Shown piece after piece: positions 12,401 through 23,480 of a DNA stretch of 64,000 bases (position 1 is the first letter of the stretch; every line of letters begins with the position of its first letter). The notes under the pieces are model-generated. The model made no database searches. It saw only the letters and a list, made by a program, of their open reading frames with translations, and had not been told where the DNA came from. Source of the DNA: Phoronis australis (Eukaryota > Phoronida > Phoronidae); the NCBI GenBank assembly GCA_002633005.1, contig NMRA01000033.1, positions 76,436-140,435 on the forward strand. The letters run 5' to 3'. The translations under genes were made by a program, and so were the position numbers.

Positions 12401-15400
12401 GCTTTCGTGAAACTGTCATACAACTCGTCACTTTCCTCTTCCACCTCACAAACATCGGTGAGCAAGATATCAATCAGTGAGTTTGGTAAGATAGGACCAC
12501 ACTGCAACACAGATCCTAACACTCCTTCGTCAGTCCACATCCACCCTTGTCCTTCATCATAAGGTTTTGATTGTTGAATAACGAGTTCACAAACGCGCTC
12601 GTACAAAGTGGCACGGTAATTTATTCATTGAAAGTGAGGTTTCCGTACAGCCAGGCACGGGGGAAGTCGAGCAATGTCAACCTTGGACTTGTAAGAGAGA
12701 ATTTCATCTTCACCAACCATATTGCGCAACATCTTGGTACGAGTAGCATCTATCGATTACTCGCAACTCGTAAATGAGGCAGGGGAACTCCTTCTCTTTC
12801 AGAAGTTACAGCCCAACCAACGCCAAGTTGCTTGAAAGCTCGGCGAAACTTTGGATTACTTTCCAGCTTTTTTACGGGGGCTAACCTTTTCTTTACCTTT
12901 AAAAGCACTGGTGCAGTATATGTATATAAAACCCAAGTACAGTTTAACAGTAATCTTTTTCCAAGGATTTTGGCCACGTCGGAGAGATTCAATAGTCGCC
13001 GATGTTTTCCAAACTCTGTTTCTAGATGTACCAGTCAACTTTATGGCGTAAGCATGATGCACCAAAATTACGAAAAAGAAATCAGTGTCAGGGGATCTGA
13101 CGGCTGCGTTTCTGAACCCAAGTGAGACAACGTACTGGGAGTACAAAACAATTCTTGTTTCCTTCTCTTCTTGGTTGCTGTAGATATGTGGGTGCTCCTG
13201 AGTATAAACCTGAAACATCAGATTAGTTTACCGTATAACATCGCAAATTATTTTAAAGTAAGAAATATTCAGAAAATTGTGTCCAGAAAAAAGATTGTGG
13301 ACTTTCCTAGCCATCGGATTATCAAGTTCATGGGCTTTTCCGTCTACAATCAAGATGGTCATCTCGCTCTTCTCCCACCGAGAAACTGGCTTTTCACCAC
13401 TGCAGACTCGCAGTAACAATAGACATAATTGCATGCACGCACCCTGCCTTCAACATGGGGAGGCTCGAATTCCTACCGATGTGGACCTTTTACTAACAAA
13501 ATAGTCGGTCGACTAAAAAAACAGTTCCACGTCGGAGCTGTACGTGCTGTGAATTGCGCGTTTGCGTCTTTTTAGTGGACTTTTATCTGTTTTCTCGGAC
13601 TTTTTGTTTCTCTGAGGCGGACCGTTTTTGCCCACTTTGACCCCGAGCCCCTCCTCCCGGGTGCGCGCATGAATTGATTTTTGTTGTCATCGTTTGCAAG
13701 AAAGATTTTGAAGTCGTACGATTTTCGTGTATCTGGCCCACCTAAGATTATCTTCTCTGAACTGCCACGTTGCAACCGCTCCTGGGCTTTGATAGATTCA
13801 GAGAGATAGTTGTCAGTCGAGAACAAGAAGTGCTTCTTAGACGCCATCTTGTCAAGTACTTATAAATAGATCTCACCACATGTTGGAGGGAGATTAGCTT
13901 ACGTGTGGAGAAGTGCCATGTCATCTGAATAGAGTATCCTCAGGATCATGAAAGTCTTCAGGCGCAATGTCTTCCAGAAGATAATGCAAAAGGGAGGCTT
14001 TGTTGGTCTTGGAAAAAAGCCATCTGTTGTTCCAAGACGGTGCTTCTACTTGGAGACTTCGTTGTAGGATGCAACCTGTTAACGACTAGCAAAGTTTTAT
14101 CTTTGGAGGCTTCAAAACCAGGCTTGACCTCTTGAATCCTGATTCCTCAAGCACTGTTGACGATGTTACTGCTTCGAAACAACTGTCTGATGATAAAACA
14201 AAGAAGAACATGCTTTGACGGTAACTTCCACTTTACGTCTGTGGCATCTTGTCCAATAGAGGAAACCGGTCTTTCGAATTTTTCACTTGTGTTGAAACCT
14301 TCAACCTCAGTCAGATGAGTTATGGAGGCAAAAGTTTTACCGTATTAAGTTCCATGTAATCGGCCGTTAATGGCCACGGTAGTTCTGCAGACGGTTTGCA
14401 TGCCCTCAGAATGTCATCTCGAAGAGTGGGCGCAGTTTTCAGACATTTATGTGTACTTCCTAAACAGTATGCTTGTGCCAAAGCAGATAAAACGGTTATA
14501 CTTCATCTATGAAACAGCCAAAATGATAGTGTCACCTCTGCCAATTTTTGTGAAGTTCACACGGTTTTGAAACGATTCAATAGTTTCTCAAAACGGTACC
14601 TAAGATTCCCATACCGTTCCGTTTTAGTTCCCCAACGTAAAGCAAGCGGAAGGAAGATACCTTGATGATATTACTTTGTTGGACGAAATGAGTTTTAAGC
14701 TGCGGTAGTTTTTTGCATCCCTGTTCCTCTTACATTGCGTAAGGCTGTAAAATTGCCATTTTCATTTACAGAGTTTAAATGAAAAATGCAAATGGGTAGA
14801 GACTGATCTTTGTCTTCAGTAGATAAGTTTCGACCTCGTTTTCTTTTAGACATGATTTTTACATCTCCCTGGATAGCTGCCTAAATTTCGAATGCAGTCC
14901 AATTTCCTTGTCCTCCACATTCGATTCGCTCTGATTGACATACGTGTCAGCAACCGATATGTATATCTTGATGTAAGTTTGTATTCAAGACAATTTTTGC
15001 GTCAGAAGCTGATTTACAGCTTTGATTTCTCATCATGTGACTGTCTTAGAAACAATGTTTCTCTTAATAAAAGATGAGAAACATCATTTCATTTATTGAA
15101 CCTAAAATTTATTTTTGGTTGGACTGCAAACGAATGCTACCCTTGACCTTTTTCTAGGACAGATAGGCAACTTTTGTGCTTAGATGTCCGAGGAATTGTA
15201 CCAACGTATTACAACCTTTTCAAGGACAGCCTCCTTACTGTTAACTGCGAAGTGTTACACCACGGTGAAGCTTTAATGTGCGATGAAGATCTCCCATCCC
15301 TTGAGAACACGATTGTTTATGTGTGGCTGCACCCGATACACCCTGGTCTACAATTATTGATCAAACAGAAATAGGGTGCTGAGCTGAGAAACCGTACATT

Positions 15401-18400
15401 GGCACCCATCAAACTCGAAAGTTCTCAAGCTATGACTTCTCTTCTACATGAATTGTGCTTCACTGAGGACTCTAGAGCGATGCGTGCTGTCACCACTCGT
15501 CCGCGTGTATACAATTCCATTATTCGTTATGATGAAAATGACACATTTTAGTTAAAGATTCTGGAGTCCCTAGTAATCAGTCACGAAAAACCTGCGCTAA
15601 ATGAGCAGCTCACATGTGTGTATAGCGCGCTGGCTTTGTTCTATTAGGCTTGTGGACTTCCTATCGTGTGATACATTCACACTCTCTGCCCTCCTGTATG
15701 CGCTTCTACCTGCTTTCCCTATTTGTTCATTTCACTCATTGCCTGATGATGAGACATGTGGTCTCGAAATGTAACTAGTATTTTAACTTGTTTGTCCGTT
15801 ATGTATCTTGTTTTTTTTCTTCGTAGCTTCTTGACACCTGAAAATAGGAGCTTGTTTAGAGACTACGAGCGAGTATATATTAAGGTAACAAAAAGTACAG
15901 CCGTGACTTCAACCAAGTTTGCTGTCCTGTTTATTTGACCAGGAACTTAGACCCCGACGGTTATAAAAGACCCGGTGCTTTACAATATTCTCCGAACCGA
16001 TGCTCCAGAGAGCCGACATTCTCCTGTTCCGATGTTTCCTCAGCTCGTGGTCCCTAGGTCCCGGCCCGCTTTGTTTCATGCCCGTAACCAGCTATTGCAA
16101 CAAAACGAGTAGACACGAAATTGTGTTAAGCGATTTGTTTATTCTTCTCTTTCTTCACCCCTCCGAAGCCAATTTTTCATTCCCTGGGTTGTCAGTGAGC
16201 CACGTCGTAGATTTTTTTACTACATTGCAAAAAATAATAAAATTGAAGCAGTCCAATTAGAAACACAATTATTCCACGTGGCTAAATAGGGTAGGTGGTA
16301 ACGATATCCATACAATCACGCTAGGTGGGGTTTGACACACAAAAATATAGCATAACATTTCTTTTTATTGCAATCTTTCAACTTCTTTGTACCGCTAACA
16401 TTCTGGTTAACGACCATGCTCACGCATGCACCTATCCCTACCTTTAAAATTGTTCGGCATAAGCTCCAACTGCTCTACTTCGCGCCCCCTCCCGCCTTAA
16501 CTTTTGATAAGTTTCAAATAAGCGCCCACAGCTCAGGCTATTACCCACCTGTCCTTTACTTGACTGGTTTCTTTTCAAGTTCGAGTCGCGGTGTGGTACG
16601 TTTGCGCTCGTAGCCGAGGACATCGTTTTTTGGATGACCTATTTTTAAAAATATATTGCGCATATTCCACTCTAACGGAGCAAACTCGAATCACCCGATA
16701 ATGGAAACCCGCACGGAGTCGGAATTATTTAGAGGCTTTTCATTTCATGGATTGTTTACGTCATCGAATTTGGCAACGTTTTGCGGACCTTTTTCGATAG
16801 GGTGTTCTTCAATTGTTTGCGTTACAAAATAAGGACTGCGAACAATTGAGGTAGTTTGCACTCAGAGTTATCTATCTTTGCACATTTAACGACATTGATG
16901 ACAATCACATAGCAGGTTAGTCCTAGAAAAGTCGCAGGTATTTTTCAACAAGTCCCTTTTCACCCCGTTGCATATTTTGCTACTCGAATGCACGTGTCCG
17001 TTAGAAAGCGCTGATTCAACATCCGTAGAACTGTATAGTAAAGAAACTATTACGGCAATCTCGGGTGGCATGGCTTTGGTTCGCATGGCAACATACGCCT
17101 CCAGTGCATTTCAGTAGCGGTTGAGATAGATTGTAACGTCGCACTCTGGTACATGCATGTTATAACTCAATTTTGCGACTTGAAATTTTGGAGTATTTAA
17201 CGCCGCAGGTAAGAGCATAATCTAAACATTTTGATTACCTAAAACTCAGTTTTGTGCGTAAAAATGGCTGGAATAATTTGCGACTTGGAATTTAAGAATG
17301 CGATCTGGATTTTGAAAATGCGACCAGGGATTTTGGCTAGGCCGCAAAATGCGACCTGGCGATTTTCATAGCGTCGAGCGCTGCTGTGCATCTCCAACCA
17401 AAGACGAGGTCTCCTATATGCCTGAGTGTCAGTCCCTTGGCACATCCTTTGCCGATGACAGCATGCGCAGGCACCGTCTGCTTGTTCTCGTTCTCCGGAA
17501 GACTGTGTCGTCTTATACCCTCATACGTCTTGTTGACAGCGAAAGGCACGAAGACCTCCGAAGCGCTCTGCTCATCATGGGTGCTGAACTAAGTTGCCCA
17601 GTACCCGTGGCTATATCGTTCGTGTCGGTATCCCGCTGCTGGTTTCGTGGCCCTCGTCAACGTAGCTGTCTTAACTTCCCGCGTCAATCGCCTCGAAGTT
17701 GGACGCACCAAGAATGTGAAAAACATTATATTGCTTAATGAGCCATTGAAGAGCTTGAGTTGGAGCTGTTGGGTTTGCCTCCTGGAAGTCACGTGACCTT
17801 GTTTCAGTTGTAACGTTGGCTGAGGCTAGCTATACCGCTCGCGTGACCTCTCGTATCCGCCGAGACGGCCTCTCAGCCATTGAAAGCTGGACTCAACGCG
17901 ACCAGTTGAACGATGCTCCTCTTCCTGTTCATGACAGAAGTGTTATTTTTAACTAGCATATCGTGTCAGGTCTAAGGTCGTGGTCATGCTTGGGTTCCTG
18001 CGCCTTTGCTTCACGTCGGACAACTTGTGTACTTGAAAGCGGACGGCGACAAAACTAAAGCCCGCGAGAAGCACATGGTTTCCTGAATCTCTCGAGACTG
18101 GTGTGAGGCCCGCAATGCACTTTTGCACCCAGTCAAGATTTTGCCGACTCTATACTCTGGATGTTAATTGATGAAGAGGAGCTAGCTCGCCAGTCACAAC
18201 ATTCCATGGTGATCCTTCTCTCTCCATTCATTCGTTGCTATCCGAGGTCGTTACAGCTTCCGATGTTGCTCCAACCATTCGTTTGTTGCCCTCCGAAACC
18301 GTCATACAGCCCGTTGACGTCTTGCCTACTGCGAAGTATCCGCCGCCACTTACAGCCGCTGCTCCTGAGGTTCGCTTCCAGACGTTCGTCTCGAGTCCGC

Positions 18401-20584
18401 AAGCCTCCATCTTGCATGAATGATGACTGGGACACTAGCATTTAGCGTTGGGAGCCCATGTGGTGGACATTTATCGTGCCCATGTTCAGTGGTTCGTTTA
18501 CTGTTAAGTTGTTAGGTTAGTGGTCTTTTCTTTTTGCTTAGGAGAAATATAGAGGAAGAAGTTGCCACGCCAGTTCCCCTTATTGACTTCAGAAGTCGTT
18601 ATGTTCGGTTCTCTCTCTCTTCCGGCATTGTCATGTTTATTGAAAGACGTGTTTGAATAAAACTCTACTGAAAACCTGGTTATCACTTATTGGCGCTAAT
18701 ACCCTCCGTTATTTGCCAGGCATTCGCTGAAATCGAGGCCGGTGACATTAAGGGTAAATACGTTTAAAATACTCTGCTATTTATAAAGTGAGATTTAGCT
18801 CCTTCCATCACAGCGCTGGGCTGTGACTGCAAGTGTTCCAGGATCGTATCGGTGGTGGGGATTCCTCCGTCGTGAGGCTGGTCTAAGAAAATATTTTTCT
18901 CGCTAGTAACGTCCCTTTAAGTTTGTTCCTTTCTGTCTATTAGCAAATGCTCTCCTTGCATGTTTTCAGTAAAAAGATATGAGAAAACTGGGTGACAATT
19001 CGTGAAAATTTCATTTCTCAAGATAATCTTTTCCAATGCTCAGAAAAGACACAAGAAAAATTCAAATATCGTTTTACGTCATTTTCATGAATATTTATGC
19101 GACCAATTAGAATGCATGCCATTCAAACTAGATTGTTATTGCTCTGTACATCACCTGTGGTCGCTGGAGTTTACAGGTGTTGGTGGACCATCCACATAGT
19201 TGGCCAAACAAGTGAACGTAACACAAATAAATAACCTGCATAAGTTAATAATTCTTAAAAGCATAAAGTAATTATTAATGGGACTAATTAATTGTTTACG
19301 ACATAATTAATTATTTCGGCGTAAATTAACGATTTACCCTGTAAATTAATTATTCGTGGCTCAAATTATCCTTTTCAAAATGGCGTAAATTAGTTAATGA
19401 TGGCGTAAAACGGTTATTTACATTCCAAATTATCTTTTAATTGCTTAAATTAATTACATACAGCGTTTACGTGCGTAATTTATGTACCTAATCAATTTAG
19501 TCAGTAAATAATTAATTTACTTCCTTCAAAGTTAATTTAAGACATTAATAATTAATTCACACAGTAAAGAATTAATCTACGCCATTAACAAAAATGACTT
19601 CACCAAATATGTAGTGCGTGTCGCAGAATGTGTTATTTTGTTTTTCCATCATTTAGTTTTAGTCATCGTATTGCTTAACTTTCTGTTGCTGTTTAGAGTA
19701 AGCCTCAAGAAAGAAAGCAAATCAAGAGTAGATGACCAACGTTGGAACAGATCGATTTGAAATCATTAAAACCTAGTTAGAATAACAAACAAACAACGAA
19801 TTCAAGTCACATCACATTTTTAATAAAACATAGACCACCTTAAATAGTCCAGGAATGCGCCTTTGAATAGCTTTCTAGTTGTCTGTTTTGGTTTTGTTCT
19901 GACATTCCTGTAATGGCTGACATGCGAAGCCTGTGGCTGTTTTGTAAACTAAATTACGAAGTTACACGATCTTTGTCTTATATAGCCAAAGATGGGGATC
20001 AAAGTTCATAATCTATGATGTTAAAATTTTTGACCTACTTCGTGGAAGCAACAATGTAGTTGAATAAAAAAGAAACCGGTTTCGCCATGGTGACGTTTGC
20101 CAGTACTTGTTGTAACAGGCAAAGTGGCACAGATGGCACGAAAAGACTCGGCCACGACATAGGTTTGATTACATATTTCACTTGACTTTCCCAATTAACC
20201 GGCTGCTTTGTACCGAGGCATGACCAACCCCTGGCCGAACCAGACTGGGTGTTACCGTACGCCTAATAAAACAATAAGCCCTACATGCACACGAGAGCTC
20301 CTAAACTGACCTACAAGAAATAAAGCGGCGCTAGAACCTAAGCACATGAACTTCTATCAAGCAAATACTTTGTTCACATCTCCACTTCACGAGGTTTACC
20401 TTTCCTTCAAATCGGCTCTCTCCGCAATCTCGCGGGCGGTCTTTGGTCCATCCAAAGCTGCCAGCGCATCAAACAACCCAAGCTTCCAACCCAGTTCAAG
20501 ACCAAAAGCTGCTAGGCCGTTCATCATGATGCCAGTGATTTTCCCATCAAAATCAGACTCAGTCTCCTGTGGTTTCTCTGTCAT
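8942..20584 (-). CDS. SAM-dependent methyltransferase gene, four exons
   Basis: Complete gene, 357 codons once spliced (exons 20400-20584, 11331-11536, 11035-11163, 8942-9495). All introns are GT-AG and the codon phases join perfectly (AG|G, G|GC, T|GT). The N-terminal 90 residues form a winged-helix-like part ([20 protein letters not shown]) that in related enzymes helps dimerise and cap the active site. The C-terminal part is a Rossmann methyltransferase: motif I is [16 protein letters not shown], the acidic end of strand 2 is FIGVECQ, motif IV lies near [12 protein letters not shown], and [17 protein letters not shown] follows. It should transfer a methyl group from S-adenosylmethionine; the substrate cannot be read from sequence. 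The layout resembles Rv2258c-type SAM methyltransferases found in bacteria and many marine invertebrates (from memory). The predicted length suits that family. Intron 1 is about 8.9 kb and full of transposon debris. Confidence 0.88.
10284..10380. repeat. Small inverted repeat
   Basis: acctgtcacggacagg on the left pairs with cccgtgacaggt on the right, with about 60 bases between; both outer flanks carry cctgta/tacagg sequence, extending the pairing. It could be a foldback remnant or a hairpin. It abuts the retroelement fragment that follows. Confidence 0.45.
10400..10700 (+). mobile_element. Retroelement-associated PD-(D/E)XK-like fragment, relic
   Basis: The frame contains [20 protein letters not shown] followed by [12 protein letters not shown]. 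The pattern RPDIV-x(n)-viELTvPxE matches a block I know from reverse-transcriptase polyproteins of marine invertebrates and resembles a PD-(D/E)XK nuclease core (PD, then E-L-T). The frame is closed by a stop at 10648 and continues as decayed sequence to about 10900. No RT motifs precede it. Confidence 0.5.
11035..11163 (-). CDS. Methyltransferase exon 3
   Basis: 129 bases, 42 complete codons plus split codons at both ends. Acceptor TTTTCAG, donor GTAAGT. Encodes [20 protein letters not shown] and a helix [14 protein letters not shown] that leads into the SAM domain. Confidence 0.88.
11331..11536 (-). CDS. Methyltransferase exon 2
   Basis: 206 bases; acceptor TTTTGAAG, donor GTAAGT. Begins [20 protein letters not shown] and continues with QFFLPEHR, the wing-like part of the N-terminal domain, ending [10 protein letters not shown]. 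Confidence 0.88.
11537..12360. other. Intron 1 sequence, no feature
   Basis: Start of the long first intron of the methyltransferase gene. Nothing recognisable was found here. Confidence 0.5.
12361..13850 (-). mobile_element. Decayed XPG-like-nuclease transposon gene, nested in intron 1
   Basis: Minus-strand frames in order: [19 protein letters not shown] (13.7 kb); after the MITE at 13432-13671, [20 protein letters not shown] (13.3 kb); [19 protein letters not shown] and [16 protein letters not shown] (13.1 kb); [30 protein letters not shown] (12.8 kb); and a tail with DEGQGWMW and [10 protein letters not shown] (12.4 kb). These blocks follow the same order as the intact-looking gene in the 27.2-34.4 kb element (EEAD-like, DTDVLVILL, TSAF, then GW near the end). 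The E-E-x-x-T-R and D-T-D motifs look like the acidic cluster of an XPG/FEN1-type nuclease. Frameshifts and a MITE insertion kill it. Sequence further right, to about 14.8 kb, may be more of its 5' part but is too decayed to follow. Confidence 0.65.
13432..13671. mobile_element. Short inverted-repeat element (MITE), copy B
   Basis: 240 bases bounded by CATGCACGCACCC and its inverse GGGTGCGCGCATG, with perfect 5-base target duplications aattg at 13427-13431 and 13672-13676. It sits inside the decayed transposon gene; removing the element and one duplicate rejoins that gene's reading frame at a Gln-Leu junction. Confidence 0.85.
13851..17380. other. Intron 1 sequence without a supported gene
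   Basis: Continuation of methyltransferase intron 1. Some plus-strand frames near 15.2 and 16.0 kb look partly coding but carry no motif I recognise. Near 16.4-16.55 kb there is sequence reminiscent of the gttaac/cgccca MITE at 23.3 kb, much decayed. Confidence 0.4.
17395..18430 (+). mobile_element. Gypsy-like LTR-retrotransposon integrase relic
   Basis: Across shifting frames the plus strand resembles an integrase core and its C-terminal region: [20 protein letters not shown], then [20 protein letters not shown], later an [18 protein letters not shown] block near 17.87 kb, and a [19 protein letters not shown] block near 18.05 kb that fits the chromodomain-like/GPY-type tail. The order and wording match integrases of Gypsy-class elements in corals and fish (from memory). 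Numerous stops make it dead. No LTRs were found. Confidence 0.55.
18431..19205. other. Intron 1 sequence, no feature
   Basis: No recognisable coding or repeat structure. Confidence 0.45.
19210..19590. repeat. AT-rich degenerate tandem repeat
   Basis: Irregular iterations of gtaaattaattatt-like units (about 20-30 bases), for example around cgtaaattaacgatttaccc and ctgtaaattaattattcgtg. Low melting, possibly a slippage-prone satellite. It lies in intron 1 about 0.8-1.2 kb downstream of exon 1. Confidence 0.65.
19752..19985 (+). repeat. Left arm of inverted repeat around methyltransferase exon 1
   Basis: From gatttgaaatcattaaaacc to ttacacgatctttgtcttat this arm matches the reverse complement of 20609-20862 almost throughout, for example in ctgtggctgttttgtaaac, with small indels. 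It lies inside intron 1. Confidence 0.85.
20400..20584 (-). CDS. Methyltransferase exon 1 (start)
   Basis: ATG at 20584 starts [15 protein letters not shown]; the frame stays open a little upstream but without another ATG in a sensible place. The exon ends GAAAG before GTAAAC. It encodes [19 protein letters not shown] and [14 protein letters not shown], the first helices of the N-terminal domain. Confidence 0.85.
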
Positions 20585-20608
20585 GATTTTCAAACAGAGT
20601 GTGTGTTC

Positions 20609-20862
20609 TGTTCTGTTTGATAAGACAGAGATCGTGTGACTCCGGAATTTAGTTTACAAAACAGCCACAGGCTTCGCATACCAGAAGTCAGCCATTACAA
20701 TAATGTCAGAAACGAAAACAGAACAGCTGTTCACCATGTTAGTGAGCTATTCAAAGCCGTATTCCTGGATTATATAAGGTCTGTGTTTTATTAAAAATGT
20801 GACGTGACATGAATTTGTTGTTTGTTATTATTCTAACTGAGGTTTTAATTATTTCAAATGGG
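20609..20862 (-). promoter_or_regulatory. Probable promoter and 5' UTR of the methyltransferase gene, right arm of an inverted repeat
   Basis: Immediately upstream of the start codon (25 bases away). A TATA-like ttatataa occurs near 20772-20780 on the minus strand. The whole segment is the inverted counterpart of 19752-19985, so two copies of this upstream sequence face each other across exon 1. Promoter status is inferred from position. Confidence 0.5.
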
Positions 20863-20890
20863 TCTTTGCCAGTGTTGCATGTAGTTGTAC

Positions 20891-20974
20891 CCACAGGCGT
20901 CCTCAGCTTCTGATCGTCCCCAATACACTATATGTAGTGTATTGGGGACGATCAGAAGCTGAGGACGCCTGTGG
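20891..20974. repeat. Perfect 84-base palindrome (foldback)
   Basis: Arms of 40 bases (20891-20930 and 20935-20974) are exact reverse complements around a 4-base loop, tatg. The outer flanks are ttgtac on both sides (20885-20890 and 20975-20980), like a 6-base target duplication. A second small hairpin, ccatag/ctatgg, follows at 20980-20996. Confidence 0.95.
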
Positions 20975-21288
20975 TTGTACCATAGACTATCTATGGTTGT
21001 ACTGATTTGTTTACTTTCTGTAGAGGCTTAGCCTTAGAGCACAATGACTAATAACTGTGTCCCCTGGAATCTATCCACACATGTTATAAACAGGATGCTA
21101 CAGTGTTCACAGAAACATCCCAGAGCCAAATAACCATTCCCTAATATGTGACGAATTTCTTATGATTTCCCTCAGTTCTTAACATTGCTTTCGTGAGTCA
21201 CTTAGTTCAGTTGCACAACAACATAATTTCTGTCCTGGTGATACCTACATCAAGCAGTCCATTGAAAAAATGGCTATATGTTTCACCC

Positions 21289-22281
21289 CTACATCTGAGG
21301 TTGGATGGTCGTTTCTGCGCAGTCAATTATGCATGTTGTGTTAGGATAATTTTCTTTAAAGTATTGTGGCATAGTCGACTGTATGGTGTCTCGTGGAAGC
21401 CAACACACCAAGTCTTTTAATTTATCTGCTAAAATAGGTAACCAAGAATTGAAAATTCTGCACGTCATAGTTTTCAAAATCCCAAATCTCCGGCAAAGGT
21501 CATCATGTAATAAATTAAATTTGAGTCGCATCAAAACTAAAAAACCTGGTCTTCTATATCAAGTTTGAAACCAAAGTTGTTACTGTCGTGTAAAGAGGCA
21601 CACAGAGTAAAAAACGATTCCTTAGTTATGCCTGTATATAACAAGGAGTCAGTGTCTGTGCGTATCATATGTTTAGCAGTAACAACACCATCATCCAAAT
21701 TGTCGATGTCACACTCTGTTGCTATTTTGCTGGTGCACAATATTGGTGTTTGAGCATATTTCTCTTGACACTGTGTCCATTCTTTGCTGTAATTGTGGTC
21801 CAAGCTTGAATCGGAACATTCCGAATCCATGGTTTCCGAATTATCCGCAGTATCAGGCAGTGTCTCACTGGTCTCAGATGCAACATGTTCGACCCGGCAC
21901 TTGGGTGTTTTTAGATACGTGTGCATCATCATCTTCACCAGTATAGTAGCTGATTTTGTGAGCTTCAAAACTTTCCTGCGACCAGGTTTTACCTTTCTGG
22001 CATTTCCCATGTTTAGCTGAGAAACTGGATTTCTTTCTGTTGGCTCACCATCCACAAAATGAATGGAACAAACAAAGACATTTTTCAGTAATCTGTCTCA
22101 ATTCACTGTTTTGTTTACCTGATGGCATTCTGTGTAACTTGTAGGCTTTTAAACATGGACAGTCTTTGTGCATTTGACCATGGTGTTCATCACAAATTTC
22201 TGTCTCCCAACGTTTCAATTTCACCCAGTTGTTGTGACAGCCTGTTACAGCACAGTTATTACCACTGGGCATTTTAAACAA
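21289..22281 (-). pseudogene. Broken THAP-DDE_4 transposase (PIF/ISL2EU-like)
   Basis: Minus strand: a THAP finger starting MPSGNNCAVTGCHNNW (22.27 kb) with the CSIHFVDGEPTERNP end of the domain reached only after a frame change near 22070; then an acidic linker to 21540; then, after another break, MRLKFNLLHDDLCRRFGILK (a helix-turn-helix block) and the start of a DDE_4 catalytic domain, YFKENYPNTTCIIDCAE, with the first catalytic Asp in IIDC. The frame stops at 21289 and the remaining catalytic D and E are absent. This layout is typical of ISL2EU/PIF-Harbinger-type transposases. Dead copy: two frame breaks and a missing 3' end. Confidence 0.78.
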
Positions 22282-23315
22282 TTTTTAGTGGAGGTGAAAG
22301 TTGAACAGCTCTGTTTGTATACTTGTAAACACTCCTGAAAAGATTCAAACAAGAATTTCAAACCTCCTTGAAATATGGTATATTATCAGTTAGACGGTAA
22401 TGTATTTATTTTTCTATATATCAGTCCAACAATTTTAAATTTATTATTGACATTTATGTAATTGTATACATCTAGTAATTTACAAATATTTCTTCTGTCA
22501 AATGTATTGCATGAAAAAAATCAACACTTACCAGGAATATCAATGATTTCAAATCTGCTGATCTGCTTCCAAATAAACAACACAAGCAAACACAGCAGCT
22601 GGGATGCTTTGCTTTACAGACAGACTTTACTGACTCCAGTGTTTATCTGACATGACATTAATGGCGTGACCTCAATATGGCGCTCCCCAGGCATTCAGCA
22701 ATTTCCGTAATGGAATCTGTCCGGTCTGCTGGACTGTTGTTGGCTAACGAGACACTGAATGAAAAAGAAAATATCGCAAGAGAATAAAACCTAACATGTA
22801 TATATCACCATGTATAATTCAAGCATAATTTAAAAAATATAGTGGTTATATTTAAAACCTAATTAAAATTATGGTTGTTGAGTTGCCAAAATCTCGCCGG
22901 GCGGAAAAGTGGCCGGGCCCGGTTTAGTAGCCACCTTAAAAGCTGGTGTGGTGGCAACCAGGCTCATGCTTCCCAAAGGATTGCAACATTGTAGGCTGTA
23001 AATTGTAAGATAAATTTCACCTCACACACTTAGGTTTAGTTTGGCACAAACTTCTGACAGAAAAATACCCTACAGAATGTTTAACATCAACACTGGGGGA
23101 ATTATGTAACAGCTAAAAGTGAATTATCAAAGCTCTCTGCATTTTTGACCGAAAGGATTAATTTTGGCATGGTGAAATGATTTATTATATGGAGTTTATC
23201 GGGTGAACGTTCAAGTACTGACCAATAAGTTCGCTCAAAACCTAGATAATTGAAGAGCAAAAATCGGTGATTTGACCAACTTATATGTCGCCTCACCATG
23301 GTCACGTTCATTGAA
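22282..23315. other. No gene recognised
   Basis: AT-rich intergenic sequence between the THAP-DDE relic and the TA-flanked MITE. Confidence 0.5.
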
Positions 23316-23317
23316 TA

Positions 23318-23480
23318 TACCGTAATCGTTCGGGTTAACGCCCATGCTCAGTTAACCGCCCATCCCCGACTTTAAGTGGATTTCCGATTTAACCGCCCAC
23401 TGCTCGGTTAAGCGCCCTCCCCCGATTTTTTGGGTTCGCCAATTTAACCGCCCAGGGCGTTAACCAGAACGATTACGGTA
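23318..23480. mobile_element. TA-flanked MITE with internal repeats
   Basis: 163 bases with perfect 14-base terminal inverted repeats (taccgtaatcgttc / gaacgattacggta) flanked by TA on both sides, as for Tc1/mariner-type insertions. The interior repeats (g)ttaaccgccca about five times with small changes. No coding capacity. Confidence 0.82.

Noticed and set aside
15174-15540. Plus-strand frames that look partly like retroelement protein
   Set aside because: No catalytic motif or family pattern could be recognised; left as unassigned intron sequence.
20585-20593. Upstream extension of methyltransferase exon 1 to a TTG codon
   Set aside because: In a eukaryote the ATG at 20584 is the sensible start; the extension has no ATG.
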